Source: JAPKZH01 sp964537875
Lineage (GTDB): Bacteria > Acidobacteriota > Aminicenantia > Aminicenantales > UBA4085
NCBI GenBank assembly: GCA_964537875.1
Contig: CAZIDN010000050.1
Span: 1 to 27,119, forward strand
Direction: 5' to 3'
Length of the DNA stretch: 27,119 bases
The notes under the pieces are model-generated. The model did no database searches and was not told the DNA's origin. It saw only the letters and a list, made by a program, of their open reading frames with translations. Position numbers and translations under genes: made by a program. Shown here one piece after another: positions 13,781 through 21,521 of this stretch; position 1 is the stretch's first letter; the number at the start of each line of letters is the position of its first letter.

Positions 13781-13855
13781 GGAAACGTATTTAATAAAGA
13801 GCCCCAGATGGGCGATTTCGGAACCATGACCTGGAAAGCGACGAAAAAGAAGTAG
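13781..13855 (+). pseudogene. C-terminal remnant of a small secreted beta-barrel protein
   Basis: In one frame this short gap reads MGDFGTMTWKATKKK then TAG at 13853. The end resembles the C-terminus of the intact 130-aa secreted protein at 15808-16200, which closes with GPVEWKATRKPK. No signal peptide, ribosome site or upstream part of the domain is present; the peptidase gene ends just before. It looks like the last strand of a deleted paralogue. The match is short (WKAT plus basic end), so chance is possible. Confidence 0.45.
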
Positions 13856-13874
13856 GGGATTGCCTCTAAGCAGG

Positions 13875-15110
13875 ATGGAACGAGCCTATCGTCCGGATAA
13901 AAACTCTTACCTGGAGCTCCTCGCGCTCATCAAAAAGAAGAGGCCGGCGGCGCTGGCCACGATCATCGAGGCCCAAGGATCGACGCCCCAAACCGAGGGC
14001 GCTTCGGCCCTTTTTTCCGGAGAAGGTATGATATGCGGGACGATCGGCGGCGGTGTCGTCGAAGCCGAAGTCCAGAGAAAAGCCCTGAGCGCGATAAAGC
14101 GGAAAAAATCCAGCTTGTTGACCTTCAACCTGACCCATGAATCTTCCCAGGAAAATGGAGCGATTTGCGGGGGACGATTGAGAATCCTCCTCGAGACTCA
14201 GCCCGAGAAAAATGAGCCGGCCTTTCGAGCGCTCGAACAAAGCTTGAAGCGACGAAAACCCGGAGTCCTGGCGACGCTCATCCGGAGAGATCCGTCAAAA
14301 AGGTCCCTGGACATTTGCCGCCTCTGGACAGGCCCCGATATTCAGTCGAAGGATTTGTGGAAAACTGCTTTTTTCGGGTTCGAGGGGGAGATCCGGCGCG
14401 CCGTTCTCGAGAAAAAACCTCTCCTGGTTCCTCAGAAGCCCGGGATGCTCTATCTTGAGCCCCATTTCCCGCTGCCGCAGATCGTGATCGCCGGGGCGGG
14501 CCACATCGGGCAGGCCATCGCCCATTTGGGAAAGCTCCTGGATTTCGAAGTCATCGTTATCGATGACCGGCCCGAATATGCTTGCCGGGAGAGGATTCCC
14601 TCTGCGGACCGGATCATCGTCTCGGATATCGGCGAAGCTGTACGCAGATTCCCGATTTCGTCCGACACATATATTGTCATCGTCACCAGGGGCCACGCCC
14701 GGGACGAAGACGCCCTGCGGGCTTGCATCAAAAGGCAGCCCGGCTATGTCGGGATGATCGGGAGCCGGCGCAAAGCCGGCCTCTTGAGGGAAAAATTTCT
14801 GGGCCGGGGCTGGGCCGTTCCCGCCGATTTCGACAGGATTCATTCACCGATCGGCATCAGCATCGGCTCGAAGACCGTCCAGGAAATCGCCGTCAGCATC
14901 GCCGCGGAGCTCGTTTCTGTTCGGAGCCGGAATCAATTTGGAGGGAAAGACCCCTTCCCACGGGCGCAGGGAAAACCCAGCCGTCCTGCCTCCCCTTCTC
15001 GGGCGGGAATAGAATCTCCGCCCTGCGACCAAGGGCGCGACGCCTCCTTGGAATCCTCTCCTGCGGTTCCCTGTGGCAAGCGACGAGGAACCGCTCGTCA
15101 AAAAAAATGA
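13875..15110 (+). CDS. XdhC/CoxI-family protein (molybdenum enzyme maturation)
   Basis: XdhC-type proteins bind molybdenum cofactor and help its sulfuration and insertion into xanthine dehydrogenase-like enzymes. The N-terminal domain shows EAQGSTPQTEGASALFSGEG and CGTIGGGVVEAEVQ. After a linker, the Rossmann domain begins with PQIVIAGAGHIGQAIAHLGK and continues through VIVIDDRPEYA and GYVGMIGSRRK. The usual family end, PIGISIGSKTVQEIAVSIAA, is reached near residue 345. The last 59 residues (353-411) are Pro/Arg/Gly-rich and are encoded by a hairpin-rich element. ATG 13875 is taken as the start; a TTG at 13860 is also in frame, and neither has a good ribosome site. The stop overlaps the next start (ATGA). 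Confidence 0.88.
   Translation: MERAYRPDKNSYLELLALIKKKRPAALATIIEAQGSTPQTEGASALFSGEGMICGTIGGGVVEAEVQRKALSAIKRKKSSLLTFNLTHESSQENGAICGGRLRILLETQPEKNEPAFRALEQSLKRRKPGVLATLIRRDPSKRSLDICRLWTGPDIQSKDLWKTAFFGFEGEIRRAVLEKKPLLVPQKPGMLYLEPHFPLPQIVIAGAGHIGQAIAHLGKLLDFEVIVIDDRPEYACRERIPSADRIIVSDIGEAVRRFPISSDTYIVIVTRGHARDEDALRACIKRQPGYVGMIGSRRKAGLLREKFLGRGWAVPADFDRIHSPIGISIGSKTVQEIAVSIAAELVSVRSRNQFGGKDPFPRAQGKPSRPASPSRAGIESPPCDQGRDASLESSPAVPCGKRRGTARQKK
14937..15100. repeat. Hairpin-rich element forming the 3' end of the xdhC frame
   Basis: Several hairpins occur in a row: GGGCGG/CCGCCC (15001-15023), CCAAGG/CCTTGG (15029-15051) and GCGGTTCC/GGAACCGC (15063-15094). The region opens with TTTGGAGGGAAA, like module C at 11611, and the CCAAGG/CCTTGG arms recall module A. 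It is not a close copy of the other repeats, but has the same style and GC-rich stems. Its translation has no similarity to the XdhC family, so it probably inserted at the gene end. Confidence 0.5.
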
Positions 15111-15715
15111 AAAAGAAAAGGCGGGGGATGATCTGGGCCATCGTCCTGGCTGCTGGGGAATCGCGGAGGATGGGACAGATGAAGCTTCTCCTCCCCTTCG
15201 GCCGAAGCACGATCATCGAAACCGTCGTCCAAAGTCTCATGGAGTCTTCCCTGGACGGGATTTTGGTCGTCCTCGGCCATCGTTGGCAGGGAATCCTGGA
15301 CAAGCTCAAGAACTATGCCGTTGAAACGACGGTCAACCCTGATTATAAGAACGGCATGCTGTCCTCGGTCCAATGGGGATTTCGGAAGCTCCCCCGCGAT
15401 GCGGAGGCCGCATTGGTCGTTTTGGGGGACCAGCCCGGGATCTCTGCCCAGACAATCGACCTCGTCATCGGAGCCTTTAGGGCGGGGAATAAAGGCCTTG
15501 TTTTTCCGACCCATAAGGATTCCGGCGGCCATCCGCTTCTCGTGGATATGAAGTACTGCCTGGAAATTCAGTCCTTGGACCCGGCCGTGGGGCTTCGCGG
15601 CCTTCATTCCCTCCATCCGGACGACATTTTGAGAGTGGAGGTCAGGGATACTTCTGTTTTGCAAGATATTGATAATCCAGGAGATTACAGGAAAGCGCGG
15701 ACGGGAAAGGACTAA
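15107..15715 (+). CDS. MocA-type molybdenum cofactor nucleotidyltransferase
   Basis: The 202-aa product is a MobA/MocA-like NTP transferase. The nucleotide loop WAIVLAAGESRRMGQMKLLL, with PFG next, is at residues 10-32. VVLGDQPGIS carries the metal-binding Asp, and FPTHKDSGGHPLLV matches the MocA-type substrate region. MocA makes the cytidine dinucleotide form of molybdenum cofactor used by xanthine dehydrogenase-type enzymes; the adjacent XdhC partner makes this reading more likely than the guanylyl form (MobA). ATG 15107 overlaps the xdhC stop by four bases. A second ATG at 15128 is possible, but GGGGG touches it. The molybdenum enzyme itself is not in the window. Confidence 0.85.
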   Translation: MKKKRRGMIWAIVLAAGESRRMGQMKLLLPFGRSTIIETVVQSLMESSLDGILVVLGHRWQGILDKLKNYAVETTVNPDYKNGMLSSVQWGFRKLPRDAEAALVVLGDQPGISAQTIDLVIGAFRAGNKGLVFPTHKDSGGHPLLVDMKYCLEIQSLDPAVGLRGLHSLHPDDILRVEVRDTSVLQDIDNPGDYRKARTGKD

Positions 15716-15755
15716 AGGGGAAGATTTATTCTTGAATTTCGTCTAAAATGATGGA

Positions 15756-15784
15756 GGGCTGGATTTTTCTGATAATCCAAGCCC
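15756..15784 (+). promoter_or_regulatory. Leader hairpin before the small secreted protein gene
   Basis: GGGCTGGATT (15756-15765) pairs with AATCC and AGCCC (15774-15784) with one bulged base. No T-run follows, so it is more likely a leader structure than the terminator of the preceding gene. It ends 23 bases before the ATG. Confidence 0.35.
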
Positions 15785-15807
15785 AAAACACCTTGAAGGA
15801 GGTTTTT

Positions 15808-16200
15808 ATGAAGAAGAGTTTAGTTTTGTTGTTGGGCCTTTTGCTGATGGGTCTGGCCGCTTTTGCCGTGGCCGCCGCGGACGTCACCGGCGACTGGGAA
15901 CTCACCTTTACCATGGGACAGCGCGGCCCTGTGACGCAGCCCTTGAAATTCGTCCAGACCGGCGAAAAGCTGATCATGACCAGTACAAGAATGGGACGGG
16001 ATGGAAACCCCGTCGAAACCAAGGGCGAGGGCACGGTGAAGGGTAGCGACATCGAGTGGACGGTTGTCAGGATGGGCCGGGATGGCCAGGAAATGAAGAC
16101 CGTTTATAAGGGCAAGATCGTCGACGATAACACGATCACCGGGACCTTCGAAGGCATGCAGGGCCCTGTTGAGTGGAAGGCCACCAGGAAGCCGAAATAG
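15808..16200 (+). CDS. Small secreted beta-barrel (lipocalin-like) protein
   Basis: The 130-aa product has a clean signal peptide (MKKSLVLLLGLLLMGLAAFA, cleavage near AVAAA at about residue 24). The mature part of about 105 residues is an all-beta pattern beginning DVTGDWELTFTM. It has an internal near-repeat: TSTRMGRDGNPVET and VVRMGRDGQEMKT. Two GxGTVKG/GKIVDD strands follow, and it ends EGMQGPVEWKATRK. It likely binds a small hydrophobic ligand or acts as a periplasmic or surface accessory, but no substrate can be named. AAGGAGG lies before the ATG; an upstream extension of the frame to 15748 lacks a ribosome site. A terminator follows, so it ends its transcription unit. A remnant of a related protein may lie at 13781-13855. 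Confidence 0.7.
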   Translation: MKKSLVLLLGLLLMGLAAFAVAAADVTGDWELTFTMGQRGPVTQPLKFVQTGEKLIMTSTRMGRDGNPVETKGEGTVKGSDIEWTVVRMGRDGQEMKTVYKGKIVDDNTITGTFEGMQGPVEWKATRKPK

Positions 16201-16244
16201 ACGAGCCCCTCCTCAATTTCATCACTTAAATAGTTGCTTGGAGA

Positions 16245-16297
16245 TCCCCCCGCCTTCCCTATTTAAAAGGGAGAAGGGGGGATTTTCCTTTTTTTGT
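16245..16297 (+). terminator. Rho-independent terminator
   Basis: A long stem (CCCCC and CCTTCCCT arms against AGGGA, AAGG and GGGGG, with small bulges) from 16245 to 16282 is followed by TTTTCC and a run of seven T residues. It separates the secreted protein gene from the sigma-factor operon. Confidence 0.8.
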
Positions 16298-16331
16298 CTC
16301 TAAATTTTTTGCTTAAAAAATGCTTTGATTC

Positions 16332-16340
16332 TGCTATAAT
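16332..16340 (+). promoter_or_regulatory. Extended -10 promoter upstream of the sigma-factor operon
   Basis: TGCTATAAT is a perfect extended -10 element (TG, one base, TATAAT). A strict -35 is not seen: TTGCTT is 20 bases upstream, too far. Transcription would begin near 16347 and give a leader of about 240 bases before the sigma-factor start. Confidence 0.55.
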
Positions 16341-16346
16341 ATCCGG

Positions 16347-16584
16347 CTGTTATTCTAATTTGTCCTTTGCCTGGGCATAGGAAGCGGATGGGACCGGGGG
16401 GATTTGTCTCCCCGGCTTAGTGAAGGGGGAGCTTCAATGTTCGTTGCTTGAAGAGAGAGGAACTTTATGTCGGCGATGAAACCGAACCTGATTGGGAAAG
16501 GTTATATCTAGAAATCGACCCGGTGGAAGAATTCTCGGCGCCCTTCGTCTAAAGATTGACGGAGGTCAAAGGCCTTGAATCTAT
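16347..16584 (+). other. Structured leader of the sigma-factor operon, with possible tiny ORFs
   Basis: This 238-base stretch has no clear gene. It contains hairpins CCGGGG/CCCCGG (16394-16415) and CTTCAA/TTGAAG (near 16433-16454). A 14-codon frame, MSAMKPNLIGKGYI (16467-16511), has AGAGAGG before its ATG. An overlapping frame from TTG 16448 to 16552 would give about 34 residues, including ELYVGDETEPDWERLYLEID, which has protein-like composition but a poor start. Either could be a leader peptide. GGAACTT (16459-16465) resembles a sigma-E -35 box but lacks a matching -10. Confidence 0.3.
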
Positions 16585-17154
16585 ATGGAAGAGAACGAAC
16601 TCGTCAAACAGGCTCAGGCAGGAAGCCACGAGGCCTTCACGATGATCATGAAAAAGTATGAGCAGAAAGTGTTTCATTTAGCCTATAGCTTTGTCCAGGA
16701 CCGGGCTGCGGCCGACGATTTGGCCCAGGAGGTCTTTATCAAAGCCTATTTTTCGCTCCCGAAATTCCGGTTTCAATCCGAGTTCGGGACCTGGTTTTAC
16801 CGGGTGGCCGTCAACCATATCAAAGATCATTTACGGAAGACGGCAAGACGCAGGGAAGTGTCCCTGGAAGACGTCGAGGAAGGGCGGCTGGCCGTCGAGG
16901 ACAAGATCCCGGCCAGAGAAAAAGCCCAGGCCGATGAGCAGAGGAAAAAAACGGTTTTCCAAGTCCTGGAGACGCTTCCTCAAAAGTACCGGATGATTTT
17001 GACTTTGAGAGATGTTCGAGGATTGCCCTATGAAGAGATCGGGCAGGTCCTGGGAATATCCCCCGGCACCGTGGATTCCCGCCTGCACCGCGCCCGAAAA
17101 ATGCTACGGAAAAAAATGATGCCTTTCATCGGCCAGGAAGGAGGAGGACTATGA
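16585..17154 (+). CDS. ECF-family RNA polymerase sigma factor (SigW/RpoE-like)
   Basis: The 189-aa protein has the two ECF domains. Region 2 runs through HLAYSFVQDRAAADDLAQEV, FIKAYFSLPKF and FGTWFYRVAVNHIKDHLRK (about residues 31-88). Region 4 runs through LPQKYRMILTLRDVRGLPYE and EIGQVLGISPGTVDSRLHRA (about 132-172). It directs polymerase to stress-response promoters, and is held inactive by the anti-sigma factor encoded next, whose start overlaps its stop (ATGA). ATG 16585 is the only reasonable start, because an in-frame stop lies just before; its ribosome site is weak, suggesting low basal expression. The operon content points to envelope stress as the signal. Confidence 0.92.
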   Translation: MEENELVKQAQAGSHEAFTMIMKKYEQKVFHLAYSFVQDRAAADDLAQEVFIKAYFSLPKFRFQSEFGTWFYRVAVNHIKDHLRKTARRREVSLEDVEEGRLAVEDKIPAREKAQADEQRKKTVFQVLETLPQKYRMILTLRDVRGLPYEEIGQVLGISPGTVDSRLHRARKMLRKKMMPFIGQEGGGL

Positions 17155-17627
17155 AGTGCAAAGACGCTGAAAAGCGGCTTCTTCGGTCTTTCGACGGTGA
17201 GTTGGAAGGCGCCACGAAGGCGGAGCTGGACGGCCACCTCAAGGCCTGTCCCGGTTGCCGCAAGAAGCAGAGTGAATACGGCGTGCTCTTAAAGAATCTC
17301 AAGATCGAGGACGCCGAGCCCCTCCCCTATTTTTGGCAGCGGCTCGAGACAAAGCTCCGCGAGAGGCAGAGGGTGGAACCCTGGACCATCTGGGCCAAAT
17401 GGAGCCGGAGGGCGGTTCCCGTGGCGTTGGCGCTCATCCTTCTCTTCATCGGCGGGCTGGCTTTCTTCTCGCCCGGCGAGGAGGACCTGAGCCAGTCCGA
17501 GGCCCTTCTCCTCCGGAATGACAATCCCCTGGCCGAGACGAAGACCTTTTTCGAAGAGACAAGGCTCGAGAACAAGAACATGATGATCATTTTTGCCGTG
17601 GACGAAAAAGTCCCGGCAAGGAGATGA
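17151..17627 (+). CDS. Anti-sigma factor with N-terminal zinc finger (zf-HC2)
   Basis: The 158-aa protein begins with Cys3 and has the zinc-binding anti-sigma motif HLKACPGC (His29, Cys33, Cys36), typical of ZAS domains that wrap the sigma factor. One membrane segment (about residues 88-107, AVPVALALILLFIGGLAFF) separates this cytoplasmic part from a short periplasmic tail rich in Glu and Asn. This matches RsiW/RseA-like membrane anti-sigma factors, released by regulated proteolysis or by a conformational change. The start overlaps the sigma-factor stop by four bases, and the next gene begins inside or directly after its stop, so production is tightly coupled. Confidence 0.87.
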   Translation: MKCKDAEKRLLRSFDGELEGATKAELDGHLKACPGCRKKQSEYGVLLKNLKIEDAEPLPYFWQRLETKLRERQRVEPWTIWAKWSRRAVPVALALILLFIGGLAFFSPGEEDLSQSEALLLRNDNPLAETKTFFEETRLENKNMMIIFAVDEKVPARR

Positions 17628-17632
17628 CGGCC

Positions 17633-18145
17633 GTGAAAAAATTCAGCTTTTGGATCGTTTTCTCTCTCATCGTCGTTTTCGCGGCCGGTATCACGGCCGG
17701 CGTTTTCGGCGAGAGATGGTGGTTCGCCAAAAGACCCCAGGCCCGGCGGCCGGCCGGTCCCCATTACCCCTCCCTGGGGAGTTGGGCTAAAGACCTGGGC
17801 CTGACGGCCGAGCAGCAGGAGAAGATCAAGGAGATCTTCAAAAAGAACGATGAAAGAATGAAGGGCCTGCAGACCGACTTTGATAAGCATTTCGGGGAGG
17901 TCCGCCAGCAGCTCAAGAGCGAGATCGACGGCGTCCTGACCGCCGAGCAAAAGCAGAAACTGGAATCCATGATTCAGAAACACATGGAAGAAATACGAAA
18001 GCAGCGCGGAGAACGGCAGAGAAGGCCAGACTCCCGTCCAAAACAAATTCCAAAGAAGGAGAATGACAATGAAAAAGAAGCTTATCACCGGAGTGGTAAT
18101 CCTAGTGGTTATCGCGGGAGCCATCCTGGGCTACGTCCTTATTAA
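17633..18145 (+). CDS. Spy/CpxP-like periplasmic stress protein (membrane-anchored)
   Basis: The product of about 170 aa has an N-terminal hydrophobic segment (FWIVFSLIVVFAAGITAGVF), then a helical region with two Spy-type LTxxQ motifs: LTAEQQEKIKEIF and LTAEQKQKLE. Spy and CpxP are periplasmic chaperones or stress sensors; related metal sensors (CnrX, ZraP) share the fold. It is thus a likely third part of the sigma/anti-sigma system. GTG 17633 is preferred because AAGGAG lies nine bases before it; the ATG at 17624, overlapping the anti-sigma stop, touches AAGGAG directly. The last 25 residues are read from within macA in another frame, a 77-base overlap, and look unnatural; a shifted or lost stop is possible. 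Confidence 0.72.
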   Translation: MKKFSFWIVFSLIVVFAAGITAGVFGERWWFAKRPQARRPAGPHYPSLGSWAKDLGLTAEQQEKIKEIFKKNDERMKGLQTDFDKHFGEVRQQLKSEIDGVLTAEQKQKLESMIQKHMEEIRKQRGERQRRPDSRPKQIPKKENDNEKEAYHRSGNPSGYRGSHPGLRPY

Positions 18146-19463
18146 AGGCGGAAAAGACGGTCAGGTCAAATACAGGACCGAAGCCATCACCCGGGGCGAC
18201 ATCCAAGCCTTGGTGGTGACGTCCGGGACGGTGAATCCGATCAATATCGTTGATGTGGGCAGCCAGGTCTCGGGCAAGATCTCGAAGCTCTACGCCGATT
18301 TCAACTCTCAGGTCAAGGCGGGGCAGGTGGTGGCGGAACTGGAGCGCGACCTTCTGAGGGCCAAGGTGGATCAGAACCAGTCCAACTACGAAAGCCGCCT
18401 GGCCTCCTTGGAGCGGTCCAAGATGACGCTGGAGAACCTGAAGAGGAAGTACGAGCGGTCGTTGGACCTCTTCCAGAAGAATCAGCTGTCCCTGGAGGAA
18501 AAGGAAACGGCCGAGGCCAACTATCTGAGCGCCAAGTCGGACCTGATCACGGCGGAAGCCTCGGTATCGCAGGCCAAGTCGCAGCTCGACTCGAGCAAGG
18601 TGGACCTGAGCTACGCCACGATCATCTCTCCGATCGACGGAGTGGTGATCACACGGAGCGTGAATGTGGGCCAGACCGTGGCCGCCAGCTTCCAGGCGCC
18701 GGTCCTCTTCAAAGTCGCTACCGACCTGACCAAGATGAGGGTGGAGTGCAGCGTGGATGAGACGGACATCGGGAAAGTGAAGGAAGGGCAGACATGCCGG
18801 TTCACGGTGTCGGGGTTTCCGAATGAAACCTTCAACGGGGTGGTGACGCAGGTGCGGTATTCGCCGGAGACGGTCCAGAACGTCGTGACATATACGACGG
18901 TGGTGAACGCGGCGAACCCGGACTTGAAACTGCGGCCGGGGATGACGGCGACGGTGTCGATCGTGGTGGGCGAAGCCAAGAACGCGGTGAAAGTTCCGAA
19001 CTCGGCCTTGAGATTCACGCCCAGCCTGCCGCAGGAGGAGCTCCAGAAGATCTATGCCTCGATGGGCCCGGGCCAAAGCGGCCAGACCGGAGAAAAGCGG
19101 GATGGGCAGCGCGGTGAAGGCCAGAGACAGGGTGGGCAGAGAACGAATAGCGGCCAGATGACTTTTCAGATGGGCAGCGGCCAGGGCGGGGAGCTTACGG
19201 CCGAGATGAAGACCAAGCTCCAGCAGATGAGACAGCGGCAGGGCGGCCGGGTCTGGTATCAGGACGAGCAGGGCAAGCTGAAGTTCGTCATGGTCCGGAC
19301 CGGGATCACAGACAACACCTATTCGGAAGTCACTCGGGGCGAACTCAAGGAAGGCATGACGATCATCATCGGAGAGGAAACGCCTCAGAGCAAAACAACG
19401 ACTACGACCCAGCAGGGACAGAGAGGTCCTGGCGGGCCTGGCGGGATGATGTTTATCCGCTAA
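18069..19463 (+). CDS. MacA-like periplasmic adaptor (HlyD/RND-type membrane fusion protein)
   Basis: The 464-aa protein links an inner-membrane transporter to an outer-membrane channel. It has an N-terminal anchor (about residues 4-24), the first lipoyl half (VVTSGTVNPINIVDVGSQVS), a coiled-coil hairpin (about 90-180, Lys/Glu/Gln-rich), the second lipoyl half (DLSYATIISPIDGVVITRSV), then beta-barrel and membrane-proximal parts (RPGMTATVSIVV). A Gln/Gly-rich insert of about 60 residues (GPGQSGQTGEKRDGQRGEGQ and on, near 330-390) precedes the last strands and a Gly-rich end. Start 18069 is chosen since AAGGAG is six bases before it; an ATG two codons earlier is also in frame. It is followed by a MacB-type ATPase and permease. 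Confidence 0.92.
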   Translation: MKKKLITGVVILVVIAGAILGYVLIKGGKDGQVKYRTEAITRGDIQALVVTSGTVNPINIVDVGSQVSGKISKLYADFNSQVKAGQVVAELERDLLRAKVDQNQSNYESRLASLERSKMTLENLKRKYERSLDLFQKNQLSLEEKETAEANYLSAKSDLITAEASVSQAKSQLDSSKVDLSYATIISPIDGVVITRSVNVGQTVAASFQAPVLFKVATDLTKMRVECSVDETDIGKVKEGQTCRFTVSGFPNETFNGVVTQVRYSPETVQNVVTYTTVVNAANPDLKLRPGMTATVSIVVGEAKNAVKVPNSALRFTPSLPQEELQKIYASMGPGQSGQTGEKRDGQRGEGQRQGGQRTNSGQMTFQMGSGQGGELTAEMKTKLQQMRQRQGGRVWYQDEQGKLKFVMVRTGITDNTYSEVTRGELKEGMTIIIGEETPQSKTTTTTQQGQRGPGGPGGMMFIR

Positions 19464-19488
19464 ATCCCCTCGGCAGAGAGATATTTTT

Positions 19489-20178
<690 letters not shown>

Positions 20179-20190
20179 AGGAGTCCGACC

Positions 20191-21417
20191 ATGCATATCT
20201 TCAAGATCATCCGAGTTTCCATCCGGGCCTTGGGCCGGAACAAAATGCGCACGTTCTTGACTGCCTTGGGCATCATCATCGGCGTCGGCGCCGTCATCGC
20301 CATGGTCAGCATCGGGACGGGGGCCAAGGTCGCCGTCGAAAACCGGTTCGCCTCCATGGGGACGAACCTGCTCTTCGTCAGCGGCGGCAGCAGGAACGTC
20401 AGGGGAGTCCACTCCGGTTTCGGCGGATCCCAAACGCTCACCATCGAAGACGCCAAGACCATCGAGGAGCAATGCCCGTCCGTCTCGGCAACGTCTCCCA
20501 ACGCCAGCGCGAGGGCCCAGGTCGTCTACGGGAACAAGAACTGGAACACGTCCGTTCAGGGCGTCGGGGAGAACTATACTGATATCCGGAAATGGGACGT
20601 CGAATTCGGAACGTTTTTCGATGAAACCCATGTCCGGGGCGCGGCCAAAGTCTGCGTCCTCGGCAGTGAAGTCAAAAAGAACCTGTTCGAGGATCAAGAT
20701 CCGCTGGGTATGGTCATCCGGATCAAAAAGGTCCCCTTCACGGTCTTGGGTATCATGAAAACCAAGGGTGAATCCGGCGGGTTCGGCAGCCGCGACGACA
20801 TGATCCTCGTCCCCTACACGACGGTCATGAAAAGAATCCAGAAATCCGAGTTCCTCCAGTCCATCGACGTCTCGGCGACGGCCTCGACCACGACAACCAG
20901 CGCTCAGAGAGAGATTGAAGAACTGCTGCGGGTCCGGCACCGGATCATGCCCGGCTCCGACGACGATTTCAGCGTCCGGAACATGGCCGAGATCGCCGAA
21001 GGCGCGGCCGACGCGACCAACATCTTAACGCTCCTCCTGGGAAGCATCGCCGCCATTTCGCTGCTCGTCGGCGGGATCGGCATCATGAATATCATGCTCG
21101 TCTCGGTCACGGAGCGCATCCGGGAGATCGGCATCCGGATGTCGATCGGCGCCCGGGAGAAGGACATCCTCCTCCAGTTCCTGGCCGAGGCGATCGTCTT
21201 GAGCCTGATGGGGGGAATCCTGGGGATCGCCCTGGGAGTCGGTGTCTCGAAGCTTTTGAAGTACATCCCCATTTTCGCCACGATCACGACCGTCGTCTCA
21301 ACCGGGTCCGTTCTGCTCGCCTTCCTCTTCTCCGCTTCGGTGGGCGTATTCTTCGGGTTCTACCCGGCCCGCAAGGCGTCCAAGCTCGACCCGATCGAAG
21401 CTTTAAGATATGAATGA
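20191..21417 (+). CDS. MacB-type ABC transporter permease (FtsX domain)
   Basis: The 408-aa protein has the MacB layout: one N-terminal membrane helix (about 20-42, FLTALGIIIGVGAVIAMVSI), a large periplasmic domain (to about residue 270), and three C-terminal helices with the FtsX signature (GGIGIMNIMLVSVTERIREI, then GIRMSIGAREKDIL). It ends FGFYPARKASKLDPIEALRY, typical of the family. These proteins act as mechanotransmitters that couple ATP use to periplasmic work through MacA and TolC rather than as simple channels. AAAGGAG precedes the ATG. It follows the ATPase by 12 bases and completes a MacA-ATPase-permease set, with a TolC gene next. Confidence 0.93.
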   Translation: MHIFKIIRVSIRALGRNKMRTFLTALGIIIGVGAVIAMVSIGTGAKVAVENRFASMGTNLLFVSGGSRNVRGVHSGFGGSQTLTIEDAKTIEEQCPSVSATSPNASARAQVVYGNKNWNTSVQGVGENYTDIRKWDVEFGTFFDETHVRGAAKVCVLGSEVKKNLFEDQDPLGMVIRIKKVPFTVLGIMKTKGESGGFGSRDDMILVPYTTVMKRIQKSEFLQSIDVSATASTTTTSAQREIEELLRVRHRIMPGSDDDFSVRNMAEIAEGAADATNILTLLLGSIAAISLLVGGIGIMNIMLVSVTERIREIGIRMSIGAREKDILLQFLAEAIVLSLMGGILGIALGVGVSKLLKYIPIFATITTVVSTGSVLLAFLFSASVGVFFGFYPARKASKLDPIEALRYE

Positions 21418-21521
21418 GGACGGCGAGGAAAGATTTCTCCGCGTGACACAAGAAAAAAAAGCGAACGCTATAAGTATAAAGCATGAGTGATCGAAGAATG
21501 CTCTGCTCAAGGAGGTTTGAC

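Noticed and set aside
16459..16488. GGAACTT as a sigma-E-like autoregulated -35 box in the sigma-factor leader
   Set aside because: It matches the E. coli RpoE -35 exactly, but no TCTGA-like -10 is seen 15-17 bases later; mentioned only within the leader entry.
21443..21480. GTGACA with TATAAG/TATAAA as a promoter before the first tolC
   Set aside because: The spacing to TATAAG is 20 bases and no other -35 fits; read-through from the MacAB genes is simpler.
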